64,000 nt of DNA from the NCBI RefSeq assembly GCF_024757985.1, contig NZ_CP103289.1, positions 2,046,001 through 2,110,000 on the forward strand, read 5' to 3'. This stretch comes from Cellulomonas sp. NS3. Lineage in GTDB: Bacteria > Actinomycetota > Actinomycetes > Actinomycetales > Cellulomonadaceae. Each line of letters begins with the position of its first letter. The first letter of the stretch is position 1. Shown piece after piece: positions 42,464 through 52,409 of the stretch. The translations under genes were made by a program, and so were the position numbers. The notes beneath the pieces are model-generated. The model made no database searches and was not told where the DNA came from. It was given only the letters and a program-made list of their open reading frames with translations.

Positions 42464-43111
42464 TCAGCGGCGCGAGCGCAGCAGGTCGGGGAACGCGCGG
42501 AACAGCGCGGTCGCGACGAGCGCGGCGAGCAGGTTCTTCACCACGTCGCCCGGCAGGAACGTCGCTCCCGCGGCGATCGCCTCGCCCGGCGACATGCCCA
42601 GGCGCCAGCCCATGACGGCGGTGCCGAGCGGGTGGATCGCGACGAGGCTCGTGACCGTCGCGCACGCGAAGATCGCCCAGTACCGCCGCGCGGGCCGCAG
42701 CCGCGCGGCGAACCGCGAGACGAGGAAGCCGACCAGCGCCGCCGCGAGCACGAAGCCCACGATGTAGCCGAACGACGGCTTGGCCACGACGGCGACCCCG
42801 CCGGCGCCGCCGGAGAACACGGGCAGCCCGGCGAGGCCGACGGCCACGTACAGCAGCACGGCGAGCCCGCCGCGCCGGGCACCCAGGACGATGCCCGTGA
42901 GCATCACGCCGAACGTCTGCAGCGTGATGGGGACCGCGAGCCCGGCGACGGGGATCGCCGGCAGGATCGCGCACACGGCGATGAAGGCCGCGAACGTCGC
43001 GACCAGCGCGACGTCGGTCGCGGCGGAGGTGCGCGCGACGGGCAGGGCCGGACCGTCGGCCGCGAGGGCGCCGGACGGCCGCACGGAGGTGGGCTCGGGT
43101 GCGTCGGTCAT
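42464..43111 (-). CDS. bioY: Biotin transporter substrate-binding subunit BioY
   Basis: A 215-residue membrane protein of the BioY family with six helices. The N-terminal membrane motif is present (PVAGLAVPITLQTFGVMLTG, residues about 65-84), as is the GGAGG...KPSFGYIVGF loop that shapes the biotin pocket. It binds biotin in the membrane for the EcfT-EcfA engine encoded downstream. The first 35 residues are hydrophilic. An AGGGAGA ribosome site precedes the ATG. Upstream lies a leader of about 165 bases to a possible promoter shared with the ABC-F gene. No biotin-synthesis genes are in the window. Confidence 0.92.
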   Translation of the reverse strand: MTDAPEPTSVRPSGALAADGPALPVARTSAATDVALVATFAAFIAVCAILPAIPVAGLAVPITLQTFGVMLTGIVLGARRGGLAVLLYVAVGLAGLPVFSGGAGGVAVVAKPSFGYIVGFVLAAALVGFLVSRFAARLRPARRYWAIFACATVTSLVAIHPLGTAVMGWRLGMSPGEAIAAGATFLPGDVVKNLLAALVATALFRAFPDLLRSRR

Positions 43112-43277
43112 GGGGTCTCCCTGGTGTCGGAGGCAGCGGTGCCGGGCTCTGCAGGACGGGCGGGGTGCGCACGCGGACCGGGTCCACGGCGTGGACGCCC
43201 TGCTCGGCGTCCGGTGCGCCGCGACCCGGACCGGCTCCGGCCGTGCTCGGCGGGCGCGACCGGGTGAGGCGGCCGGG

Positions 43278-43309
43278 CGCAACGCTAGCCGGTCGTAGAC
43301 TTGGTTGCG
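43278..43309. promoter_or_regulatory. Divergent bioY / ABC-F promoter region with inverted repeat
   Basis: CGCAAC (43278-43283) and GTTGCG (43304-43309) flank two opposite -10-like boxes: TAGACT (43296-43301, toward the ABC-F gene) and TAGCGT (43282-43287 on the minus strand, toward bioY). No clear -35 boxes. The repeat could be an operator, but the identity of any regulator is unknown. Confidence 0.4.
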
Positions 43310-43420
43310 TTTGTGCCCGCGTCCAACACCGGCGTGCGGCCTTCGGAGGAACACCACAGCCCGACCCAGTCCATCGGCGCGCCCGCTTCCCGTGCGGCGC
43401 CCGGTCCCGGAAGGACCCCC

Positions 43421-45019
<1,599 letters not shown>

Positions 45020-45127
45020 CGGGAGCAGGTCCGGGCGGTCCGTGCCGGGCCGCGCGTCGGCGGGGATCAGGCGCGCGGACGCTCGCCCGTCCCGTGCCCA
45101 CGCGCGGCGGCAGTGCGCTGCGGGACG

Positions 45128-46042
45128 TCAGCGCAGCTGGGCGTCGATCAGGGCGTCCTCGACGTCCTCGGCGCTCGGGCCGCGGTCCCGTCGAGCCGCA
45201 CGTGCCGCCCGGGGGGTGCGGGGCGGGGTCGGCGGCGTGCCCTCGTCGTCGGGCCCCGGCGCCCCTGGACCCTCCGGCTCGCCCTCGTCCCCGAGGCGTG
45301 CGTCGACGAGCTCGCGCCGGGCCATCACGGAGAACCCGACGAGCGCCCCGAGCGCGAACGTCCACCACTGGAACGCGTAGGACAGGTGCGATCCCGGGTC
45401 GGTGCTCGGTGCCGGCAGCGGCACGAGCGCCCGCGCCGGGGCCGGGTCCTCGTCGGCGAGCGCGCCGTACGCGCGGTAGGGGGTCAGGCCGTCGAGTGCC
45501 GCGTCGTCCGGCGCCTGGTCGAGCACCTGCGCGACCGAGATCGCCTGCACCTGGCCGGCGGCCGCCGCCCGCGCGGGCGGCTCGTCGAGCCGGAGCCGGA
45601 CCGTGACCTCCACGGGCCCGGCCGGGGGAGCGGGGACGTCGACCGCGGCCGAGCCGTCGGTCCCCATCCCGACGAACCCGCGGTTCACGACCAGCACCGT
45701 GCCCGGCTCGCCGCCCGCCTCGACCACGAGCGGGACGAGCACGTGGTACCCCGGCGTGCTCTCGACCGGCCGGTTGCGCAGCAGCACCGTGGCCTCGGGC
45801 AGGTAGCGGCCGGTCACCACCGCCCGGCGCCACACGTCGTCCGTGCCGAGCGCGGCGTCGGCCGAGGGCAGCACCTCGTCGAGCGGCACCGGCTCCGCGG
45901 CGTAGTTCCGCTCGACCACCCGGATCAGCGCGTCGCGCGCGACGTGCCGGTTCCACTGCCAGCGGCCCGCGAACGCGCAGCCCGTCGCGACGACGAGCGC
46001 GACGAGCACGAGCGCGAGCGCGCGGCGGACGTGCGGGCTCAC
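45128..46042 (-). CDS. SURF1 family cytochrome oxidase assembly protein
   Basis: A 304-residue protein with two membrane helices, at about residues 8-26 and 225-245 (SYAFQWWTFALGALVGFSV), enclosing an extracytoplasmic domain. Family blocks are GRWQWNRHVARD, YHVLVPLV and VNRGFVGM. SURF1 helps load heme A into cytochrome c oxidase subunit I, which fits the ctaA gene earlier in the window. The C-terminal 55 residues are Gly/Pro/Glu/Arg-rich and variable. The GTG overlaps the stop of the small protein gene upstream. Confidence 0.92.
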   Translation of the reverse strand: MSPHVRRALALVLVALVVATGCAFAGRWQWNRHVARDALIRVVERNYAAEPVPLDEVLPSADAALGTDDVWRRAVVTGRYLPEATVLLRNRPVESTPGYHVLVPLVVEAGGEPGTVLVVNRGFVGMGTDGSAAVDVPAPPAGPVEVTVRLRLDEPPARAAAAGQVQAISVAQVLDQAPDDAALDGLTPYRAYGALADEDPAPARALVPLPAPSTDPGSHLSYAFQWWTFALGALVGFSVMARRELVDARLGDEGEPEGPGAPGPDDEGTPPTPPRTPRAARAARRDRGPSAEDVEDALIDAQLR

Positions 46043-46281
46043 GGGCTCTCGGCCACCTCGAGCTCAGCGACGGGCACGGCGCCGCGCAGGAACCCGCGCA
46101 CGTCGAGGTAGGAGCTCAGGTGCTCGCGGTGCTCGTCGCACGCGAGCCAGACCTTGCGGCGCTCGGGCGTGTGCAGCTTCGGGTTGTTCCACAGCAGACC
46201 CCACGCCGCCTCGGCGCGGCAGCCGCGGCGCGAGCACACGAGCTCGTCGACCGCGTCGGGGGTGGGCTGCAGGAGGCTCAT
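46039..46281 (-). CDS. Small Cys/His protein, probable zinc-binding
   Basis: An 80-residue protein with a C-x4-C pair (residues about 15 and 20), a WNNPKLHTPERRKVWLAC block and C-x2-H, then EHLSSYLDVRGFLRG. This is a conserved actinobacterial protein of unknown function that I recognise mainly by this pattern. The four ligands could bind one zinc ion. It is sandwiched by ATGA and GTGA overlaps between the DUF3099 gene and the SURF1 gene, so all three are made together; a link to cytochrome oxidase assembly is only inferred. Confidence 0.78.
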   Translation of the reverse strand: MSLLQPTPDAVDELVCSRRGCRAEAAWGLLWNNPKLHTPERRKVWLACDEHREHLSSYLDVRGFLRGAVPVAELEVAESP

Positions 46282-46652
46282 CGGGGTCCTCGGGATCCTC
46301 GGGGACGGCTCGGGTCCGGGTGGTCGGCGGGGTCGGCCGGGCCGACGCCGTCCTCGCGGCGCGCGCCGATCGCGCGGGGGTCCACGTAGGTCGGCACACG
46401 GTCGACCCGTTCGCGGCCCGCGTTCGCGAACAGCACCGCGACGTAGGGCAGCACGACCGCGCCGACGATGAACAGCAGCGACACCCACGCCGGCACGACG
46501 CCGTACAGCACGACGGCCAGCACGAAGCACAGGGTGCGGATGCCCATCTGCAGCAGGTACCGGCGCGTGCGCCGCGCGAGGTCGTCGGCGAGCGGTTCCG
46601 GCGCGGACGTGATGCTGATCACGTCGTCCGTCTCACGGCTCTTCCTTCTCAC
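46278..46652 (-). CDS. DUF3099 membrane protein
   Basis: A 124-residue protein with two adjacent membrane helices (residues about 34-50 and 54-76, LCFVLAVVLYGVVPAW then VSLLFIVGAVVLPYVAVLF) preceded by a basic RRTRRYLLQMGIR segment, the DUF3099 pattern. The hydrophilic tail is Asp/Pro/Arg-rich. The GTG at 46652 is preferred because TACCAT lies 6 bases upstream (46659-46664), the leaderless spacing used widely here; a GTG 30 bases earlier is possible. Function is unknown. Confidence 0.83.
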   Translation of the reverse strand: MRRKSRETDDVISITSAPEPLADDLARRTRRYLLQMGIRTLCFVLAVVLYGVVPAWVSLLFIVGAVVLPYVAVLFANAGRERVDRVPTYVDPRAIGARREDGVGPADPADHPDPSRPRGSRGPR

Positions 46653-46761
46653 CTCACGATGGTAGTCCGGCGTCGTTGTGGGCACCCGACAAGGGCGGCG
46701 CGGCATCTCGCGCGCGGGCGTCACCGACACCCGGCCCGCGTGTCGGATACCGTCGGATCTC

Positions 46762-47493
46762 GTGCCGCAGACTCCAGCAGGTGAGAACGGACCCCGCAGC
46801 ATCCTCGTCACGGGTGCCAACCGGGGCATCGGCCGCGCGATCGCGGAGCGCTTCGTCGCGTCCGGCGACAAGGTCGCCACGATCTACCGCAGCGGCGACC
46901 TCCCCGACGGGGTGCTCGGCGTGACGGGCGACGTGCGGGACACCGCCGCCGTCGACGCCGCGTTCACCGAGGTCGAGGCCGCCCACGGACCGGTCGAGGT
47001 GCTCGTCGCCAACGCCGGGATCACGCGCGACCAGCTCCTCATGCGGATGACCGACGAGGAGTTCGAGCAGGTGCTCGACGTCAACCTCACGGGCGCGTTC
47101 CGCTGCGTGCGCCGCGCCTCCAAGGGCATGATCCGGCTCCGTCGGGGGCGCATCGTGCTCGTCTCCTCGGTGGTGGGGCTCTACGGCTCGCCCGGGCAGG
47201 TCAACTACGCCGCGTCCAAGGCCGGCCTCGTCGGCATGGCACGGTCGATCACGCGCGAGCTCGGCGGCCGCGGGATCACCGCGAACGTCGTCGCCCCCGG
47301 CTTCATCGACACGGCGATGACGGCCGAGCTGCCCGCCGAGCGCCAGGACGCCTACAAGGCGTCGATCCCCGCGGGGCGGTTCGGGCACGCCGACGAGATC
47401 GCCGCCGCCGTGCACTTCCTCGCCTCGCCCGACGCCGCCTACGTCTCGGGGGCCGTCCTCCCCGTCGACGGCGGCCTCGGCATGGGCCACTGA
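46762..47493 (+). CDS. fabG: 3-oxoacyl-ACP reductase FabG
   Basis: A 243-residue short-chain dehydrogenase. The NADPH motif TGANRGIGRA is near residue 19, with the NAG segment near 88. The catalytic tetrad includes S in LVSSVVGLYG and Y-x3-K in YAASKAG. It reduces 3-ketoacyl-ACP in fatty-acid elongation. It is followed 35 bases later by the enoyl reductase gene, the same order as mabA-inhA in mycobacteria. The GTG lies 8 bases after TACCGT (46748-46753) and has no strong ribosome site; the ORF can be extended upstream but without homology. Confidence 0.93.
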   Translation: MPQTPAGENGPRSILVTGANRGIGRAIAERFVASGDKVATIYRSGDLPDGVLGVTGDVRDTAAVDAAFTEVEAAHGPVEVLVANAGITRDQLLMRMTDEEFEQVLDVNLTGAFRCVRRASKGMIRLRRGRIVLVSSVVGLYGSPGQVNYAASKAGLVGMARSITRELGGRGITANVVAPGFIDTAMTAELPAERQDAYKASIPAGRFGHADEIAAAVHFLASPDAAYVSGAVLPVDGGLGMGH

Positions 47494-47528
47494 CCCCCTC
47501 TCGACTCGACCGGAACGGAACAGCACCC

Positions 47529-48299
47529 ATGGGTCTGCTCGACGGCAAGAAGCTCCTCGTGACCGGCGTCCTCACGGACGGCTCGATCGCGTTCCACGTC
47601 GCCCGCCTCGCCCAGGAGCAGGGCGCGCAGGTCGTCCTCACCTCCTTCGGGCGCCAGTTCCGCCTCACGCAGGCGATCGCCCGGCGGCTGCCCGCGGAGG
47701 CGCCCGTCGTGCAGCTCGACGTCACGTCGGCCGAGGACCTGGCTGCGCTCGCGGACCGCGTGCGCGAGCTCGGCGTCGACCGGCTCGACGGCGTCGTGCA
47801 CTCGATCGGCTTCGCGCCGCAGTCCGTCATGGGCGGCAACTTCCTCGCCGGGGAGTGGGAGGACGTCGCGACCGCGGTGCACGTGTCCGCGTACTCGCTC
47901 AAGGCGCTCGCGGTCGCCGCGCAGCCGCTGCTCTCCTCGGGCGGGTCGATCGTCGGCCTGACCTTCGACGCGCGCTACGCGTGGCCCGTGTACGACTGGA
48001 TGGGCGTCGCCAAGGCGGCGTTCGAGTCGACGGCCCGCTACCTCGCGCGCGACCTCGGACCGCACGGCGTGCGCGTCAACCTCGTCTCGGCCGGCCCGAT
48101 CCGCACGACCGCCGCGAAGTCGATCCCCGGCTTCGAGGCCATGGAGGGCGGCTGGCCCGAGCGCGCGCCCCTCGGCTGGGACGTGCACGACCCCGAGCCC
48201 ACGGCGCGCGCGGTCGCCGCGCTGCTGTCCGACTGGTTCCCGGCCACGACCGGCGAGATCGTGCACGTCGACGGCGGCGTGCACGCGATGGGTCTGTAG
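47529..48299 (+). CDS. fabI: Enoyl-ACP reductase FabI (InhA-type)
   Basis: A 256-residue NADH-dependent enoyl reductase that completes each fatty-acid elongation cycle. The nucleotide motif GVLTDGSIAF is at residues 13-22, and the VVHSIGFAP segment at 89-97 holds the serine equivalent to InhA S94. The catalytic Y155-x6-K162 pair lies in YDWMGVAK. Closest in type to mycobacterial InhA, the isoniazid and triclosan target. It sits 35 bases after fabG with its own ribosome site and 3 bases before the sixA-like gene. Confidence 0.94.
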   Translation: MGLLDGKKLLVTGVLTDGSIAFHVARLAQEQGAQVVLTSFGRQFRLTQAIARRLPAEAPVVQLDVTSAEDLAALADRVRELGVDRLDGVVHSIGFAPQSVMGGNFLAGEWEDVATAVHVSAYSLKALAVAAQPLLSSGGSIVGLTFDARYAWPVYDWMGVAKAAFESTARYLARDLGPHGVRVNLVSAGPIRTTAAKSIPGFEAMEGGWPERAPLGWDVHDPEPTARAVAALLSDWFPATTGEIVHVDGGVHAMGL

Positions 48300-48302
48300 C
48301 CC

Positions 48303-48830
48303 GTGACCGGGACGTCGACGGCCGCGCGGCGGCTCGTCCTGCTGCGGCACGCGAAGGCCGAGCCGGGCGGGGTGCTCGACGACCACGTGCGCACGCTCGC
48401 GCTCGAGGGTCGCCGCCAGGCGGGGCTGGTCGGGGCGAGCCTGCGCGACGCGGGCCTCGTCCCGGACCTCGTGCTGTGCTCCTCGGCGGTCCGCACGCGT
48501 CAGACGTGGGACCTCGCGCGCAACGCGCTCGGCACGGACGCCCCGCACGTCGAAGTGTCCGACGAGCTCTACACCGCGGGGGCCCGCGAGCTGCTCGAGC
48601 TCGTCCGCTCGGTGGACCCGGACGCGCGCACCGTGCTGCTCGTCGGGCACGAGCCGACCGTCTCCCAGGCCGCCGCGCTGCTCGCGGGGCCGGGGTCGGA
48701 CGAGACGGCGCAGGTGCGCGTGCGCACGGGCGTCCCCACGGCGAGCTACTCGGTGCTGGAGACCGACGTCGCGTGGTCCGCGCTCGAGCCGGACGGCGCG
48801 CGGCTGCTGCGCCTCGTGACGGCCGGCTGA
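48303..48830 (+). CDS. SixA-type histidine phosphatase
   Basis: A 175-residue member of the histidine phosphatase superfamily. The RHAKAE motif carries the phosphorylated histidine H16, and VGHEPTV carries the second histidine H116. SixA proteins dephosphorylate phosphohistidine on other proteins, but the true substrate here is unknown. GTG start 3 bases after the fabI stop, so it is probably in the fabG-fabI transcript. Confidence 0.88.
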   Translation: MTGTSTAARRLVLLRHAKAEPGGVLDDHVRTLALEGRRQAGLVGASLRDAGLVPDLVLCSSAVRTRQTWDLARNALGTDAPHVEVSDELYTAGARELLELVRSVDPDARTVLLVGHEPTVSQAAALLAGPGSDETAQVRVRTGVPTASYSVLETDVAWSALEPDGARLLRLVTAG

Positions 48831-48930
48831 CCGCTCCGCGCACGCTGGGCCGGGCGGCACGGCGGCCGTCCCGACGGGTCGTGCGGGCCGATCGGGCCCG
48901 GGTCGACCTGCCGTCCTGACGCGTCGTGCG

Positions 48931-48956
48931 GACCGGTCCGGCCGGGCCGACCGGTC
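48931..48956. terminator. Hairpin between convergent sixA-like gene and serB
   Basis: Two copies of GACCGGTC (48931-48938 and 48949-48956), each self-complementary, form an 8-base-pair stem with a 10-base loop between convergent genes. It probably acts in both directions. Confidence 0.6.
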
Positions 48957-48968
48957 AGCGCGGCGGGC

Positions 48969-49649
48969 TCAGGCGAACGGCCCGAGCGCGAGCACCTCGT
49001 CGAGCCGCGCGCCCAGCACCGCGTCCGCCTGCGCGCACACGACGGGCTTGGCGTTGAACGCCACCCCGAACGCCGCGGCGGCGATCATGTCGAGGTCGTT
49101 CGCCCCGTCGCCGATCGCGACGGTGCGGTCGAGCGGGATCTGCTCGGCCGCGGCGAGCTCGCGCAGGAACGTGGCCTTGGCGGCCCGGTCCACGACGGGC
49201 CCCGAGACGCGGCCCGTGAGCACGCCGCCGTCGACCTCGAGCGCGTTGGCCCGGAAGCGCGTGATCCCGAGGCGCGCGGCGAGCGGGGCGACGACCTCGA
49301 CGAACCCCCCCGAGACGAGCCCGAGCGGCCAGCGGCGGCGCGCCAGCTCCTCGACCAGCTCCGTGGCACCGGGGGAGAGCTCGACCGCCGCGAGCACGTC
49401 GTCGAAGACCGTGACCGGCAGGCCGGCGAGGGCCGCGACACGCGCGTGCAGCGACGCGGCGAAGTCCAGCTCGCCGCGCATCGCCCGCTCGGTGATCTCG
49501 GTGACCTCCGCGCGCGTTCCGGCGTGGTCCGCGAGCAGCTCGATGACCTCGCCCGTGATGAGGGTCGAGTCGACGTCCATGACGACGAGGTGGCGCGGGC
49601 GGGCGGCGGCGTCGGGGCGGGCGGCGTCGGCGGCAGGCACGGTGGTCAC
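48969..49649 (-). CDS. serB: Phosphoserine phosphatase SerB
   Basis: A 226-residue HAD phosphatase for the last step of serine synthesis. Motif I is DVDST (D25 nucleophile, D27). The SerB-specific EVIELLADHAG and ITERAMRGELDFAASL segments follow, then the SGGF motif II region and GDGANDLDM motif IV. It lacks the N-terminal ACT domain found in some actinobacterial SerB2 proteins. The GTG is 7 bases after TACCCT (49657-49662), with no ribosome site, so probably leaderless. Confidence 0.94.
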   Translation of the reverse strand: MTTVPAADAARPDAAARPRHLVVMDVDSTLITGEVIELLADHAGTRAEVTEITERAMRGELDFAASLHARVAALAGLPVTVFDDVLAAVELSPGATELVEELARRRWPLGLVSGGFVEVVAPLAARLGITRFRANALEVDGGVLTGRVSGPVVDRAAKATFLRELAAAEQIPLDRTVAIGDGANDLDMIAAAAFGVAFNAKPVVCAQADAVLGARLDEVLALGPFA

Positions 49650-49778
49650 GCGAGGCAGGGTAGCCGTGGGGGCGGCGGGCCCGTCGTGCGCGTTCAGCCC
49701 TCGTCGGCCCGGCCCCGTCGGTCCGTGCCGGCACGGGCTCAGGCGGCGCGACGACAGGTCCGGGCCCGGCCCCCGGGG

Positions 49779-51020
49779 TCAGTCCTCGATGACGTGGCCC
49801 TTGGGGACGACCGTGATGCCCGACTCCGTGACGGTGAACCCGCGCGCGAGGTCGTGCTCGCGGTCGAGCCCGATCCGGGCCCGCTCCGGGACGATGACGT
49901 TCTTGTCGATGATCGCGCGGTGCACCTGCGCGTAGCGCTGGACGTGCACGCCGTCCATGAGCACCGAGTCGGTCACCTGCGCCCACGAGTGCAGGTAGGT
50001 CCCGGGCGACAGGATCGAGCCCGAGACCGTCGCGCCCGAGACGAGCACGCCGGGGGAGACGATCGAGTCGGCCGCGTGCCCCAGGCGCCCCGGGCCCGCG
50101 TGCACGAACTTGGCGGGCGGCAGGCCCGTGTAGCCCGTGAACACCGGCCACGAGTCGTTGTACAGGTTGAAGACCGGCTCGATCGAGATGAGGTCCTGGT
50201 TCGCGTCGTAGTACGAGTCGAGCGTCCCGACGTCGCGCCAGTAGTCACGGTCCCGGTCGGTCGAGCCCGGGACGTCGTTCTTGATGAAGTCGTAGACCGC
50301 CGCCGTGCCCTTCTCGACGAACGACGGCACCAGGTCCCCGCCCATGTCGTGGCGCGAGTTCGGGTCGGCCGCGTCGGCGGTGACCGCCTCGATGAGCGCG
50401 TCGGCGTTGATGACGTAGTTGCCCATCGAGGCGAAGATCTCGTCGGGCGAGCCCGGGACGGCGACCGGGTCGCTCGGCTTCTCGCGGAACGCCGCGATGC
50501 GGACCGGGTCGCTCGGGTCGGTCTCGATGACGCCGAACTGGTCGGCCATGCCGATCGGCTGCCGGATGCCGGCGACGGTGATCTCCGCGCCCGACTCGAC
50601 GTGCTGGTCGACCATCTGGGAGAAGTCCATGCGGTACACGTGGTCGGCGCCGACCACGACTACGATGTCGGGGCGCTCGTCCTCGATGATGTTGAGGCAC
50701 TGGTAGATCGCGTCCGCGCTGCCGAGGTACCAGTGCTTGCCGACGCGCTGCTGCGCGGGCACCGGGGCGACGTAGTTGCCGAGGAGCGTCGACATGCGCC
50801 ACGTCTTGGCGACGTGCCGGTCGAGGCTGTGCGACTTGTACTGCGTCAGCACCACGATGTGCAGGTAGTGCGAGTTGACGAGGTTCGACAGCGCGAAGTC
50901 CACCAGCCGGTAGATGCCGCCGAACGGCACGGCGGGTTTGGCCCGTGCCGCCGTCAGCGGCATGAGCCGCTTGCCTTCCCCACCTGCGAGGACGATTGCC
51001 AGGACGCGCGGCGCTGCCAT
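49779..51020 (-). CDS. glgC: Glucose-1-phosphate adenylyltransferase
   Basis: A 413-residue enzyme that makes ADP-glucose for glycogen. The nucleotide loop [11 protein letters not shown] is at residues 13-23, then AKPAVPFGG (K of the activator region) and the [11 protein letters not shown] catalytic aspartate segment near 124. A left-handed beta-helix forms the C-terminal third ([20 protein letters not shown]). The ATG is 7 bases after a TAGGGT box with no ribosome site. Divergent from the glycogen/maltose-1-phosphate synthase gene, the same layout as M. tuberculosis Rv1213-Rv1212c. Confidence 0.96.
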   Translation of the reverse strand: MAAPRVLAIVLAGGEGKRLMPLTAARAKPAVPFGGIYRLVDFALSNLVNSHYLHIVVLTQYKSHSLDRHVAKTWRMSTLLGNYVAPVPAQQRVGKHWYLGSADAIYQCLNIIEDERPDIVVVVGADHVYRMDFSQMVDQHVESGAEITVAGIRQPIGMADQFGVIETDPSDPVRIAAFREKPSDPVAVPGSPDEIFASMGNYVINADALIEAVTADAADPNSRHDMGGDLVPSFVEKGTAAVYDFIKNDVPGSTDRDRDYWRDVGTLDSYYDANQDLISIEPVFNLYNDSWPVFTGYTGLPPAKFVHAGPGRLGHAADSIVSPGVLVSGATVSGSILSPGTYLHSWAQVTDSVLMDGVHVQRYAQVHRAIIDKNVIVPERARIGLDREHDLARGFTVTESGITVVPKGHVIED

Positions 51021-51027
51021 GGGACAG

Positions 51028-51081
51028 ACCCTAGGCCTCCGCCGTTCCCGAGGCGAGGTGAACGCCGCGAAGGACTAGCGT
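51028..51081. promoter_or_regulatory. Divergent glgC / glgA promoters
   Basis: TAGGGT on the minus strand (51028-51033) lies 7 bases before the glgC ATG. TAGCGT on the plus strand (51076-51081) lies 46 bases before the glgA ATG, leaving a leader with ribosome site GAGAGGGGA. The two genes therefore differ: leaderless for glgC, leadered for glgA. No clear -35 boxes. Confidence 0.55.
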
Positions 51082-51127
51082 GTCGCACGGTGGACGGGGG
51101 AGCCCCGGCCGGTGGAGAGGGGACACG

Positions 51128-52339
51128 ATGCGAGTCGACCTGCTGACCAGGGAGTACCCGCCCCACGTGTACGGCGGGGCAGGGGTCCACGTGGCCGAGC
51201 TCGCGGCCGTGCTGAGGCGCAGCATCGACGTGCGCGTGCACTGCTTCGACGGTCCGCGCGAAGAGGCAGACGTGCACGGGTACGACGTGCCCGCCGAGCT
51301 CGCCGGCGCGAACGCGGCGCTCGCGACGATGGGCGTCGACCTGCAGATCGCCGCGCACCTCGAGGGCGCCGACCTGGTGCACTCCCACACCTGGTACGCG
51401 AACCTCGCGGGCCACCTCGGCGGGCTCCTCCACGGCGTCCCGCACGTCGTCTCGGCGCACAGCCTCGAGCCGCTGCGCCCGTGGAAGGCCGAGCAGCTCG
51501 GCGGCGGCTACGCGCTGTCGAGCTGGGTCGAGCGGACCGCCTTCGAGGCGGCGGCCGGCGTCATCGCGGTGAGCGGCGGCATGCGCGCCGACATCCTGCG
51601 CAGCTACCCGGCGATCGACCCGGACCGCGTCCACGTCGTGCACAACGGCATCGACCTCGCGGGGTGGCAGCGCCCGACGGACGACGAGGCGCTCGCGCAG
51701 GCCGACGCCGTGGTGCGCCGCCTCGGCATCGACCCGGACCGGCCGTCCGTGGTCTTCGTCGGACGCATCACCCGGCAGAAGGGCCTGCCGTACCTGCTGC
51801 GGGCCGCCGACCTGCTCCCGCCCGACGTGCAGCTCGTGCTGTGCGCGGGCGCCCCGGACACGCCGCAGATCGCCGCCGAGGTGACCGGGCTCGTCGACGA
51901 GCTGCGCGCGCGCCGCGGCGGCGGGGTCGTGTGGATCGAGCAGATGCTCCCGCGCCCCGAGCTCGTCGCGGTGCTCGCGGCCGGCACCGTGTTCGTGTGC
52001 CCGTCGGTGTACGAGCCGCTCGGCATCGTCAACCTCGAGGCCATGGCGGTCGGGCTGCCGGTCGTCGGCTCCGCGACGGGCGGGATCCCCGAGGTCGTCG
52101 ACGACGGCGTCACGGGGTGGCTCGTGCCGATCGAGCAGGTCCAGGACGGCACCGGGACCCCGCTCGATCCCGAGAAGTTCGTCGCGGACCTCGGGTCGGC
52201 GCTCGTCGAGGCCGTGTCCGACCCGGCTCGGGCGGCCGAGCGTGGCGTGGCCTCGCGCCGGCGCGTCGAGGACCACTTCTCGTGGGACGCGGTCGCGGAG
52301 CGCACGATCGACGTCTACCGGAGCGTGCTGGGGGCCTGA
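51128..52339 (+). CDS. glgM: Glycogen synthase / maltose-1-phosphate synthase (GlgA/GlgM type)
   Basis: A 403-residue GT4 glycosyltransferase using ADP-glucose. It begins MRVDLLTREYPPHVYGGAG, the GT-B start, with FVGRITRQKGLPYLL and EPLGIVNLEAMAVGLPVVGSA nucleotide-sugar motifs. Its length and N-terminus match the actinobacterial GlgA-like protein that in mycobacteria (Rv1212c, GlgM) makes alpha-maltose 1-phosphate for GlgE-dependent glucan synthesis. GlgE is not in this window, so the exact product is unproven. Start chosen at the ATG with a GAGAGGGGA ribosome site; an upstream GTG is less likely. Confidence 0.9.
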   Translation: MRVDLLTREYPPHVYGGAGVHVAELAAVLRRSIDVRVHCFDGPREEADVHGYDVPAELAGANAALATMGVDLQIAAHLEGADLVHSHTWYANLAGHLGGLLHGVPHVVSAHSLEPLRPWKAEQLGGGYALSSWVERTAFEAAAGVIAVSGGMRADILRSYPAIDPDRVHVVHNGIDLAGWQRPTDDEALAQADAVVRRLGIDPDRPSVVFVGRITRQKGLPYLLRAADLLPPDVQLVLCAGAPDTPQIAAEVTGLVDELRARRGGGVVWIEQMLPRPELVAVLAAGTVFVCPSVYEPLGIVNLEAMAVGLPVVGSATGGIPEVVDDGVTGWLVPIEQVQDGTGTPLDPEKFVADLGSALVEAVSDPARAAERGVASRRRVEDHFSWDAVAERTIDVYRSVLGA

Positions 52340-52409
52340 GCGCGTCGTCGACCGCTTCCCCGGGAGGTGCTGCGCGCGGTCGGGACGCTCGGGCTGAGAA
52401 CGCGTCGGC

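Noticed and set aside
43301-43420. An upstream extension of the ABC-F protein by 40 residues
   Set aside because: The extension overlaps the -10 box, has no homology, and the GTG at 43421 has a ribosome site and gives the family start.
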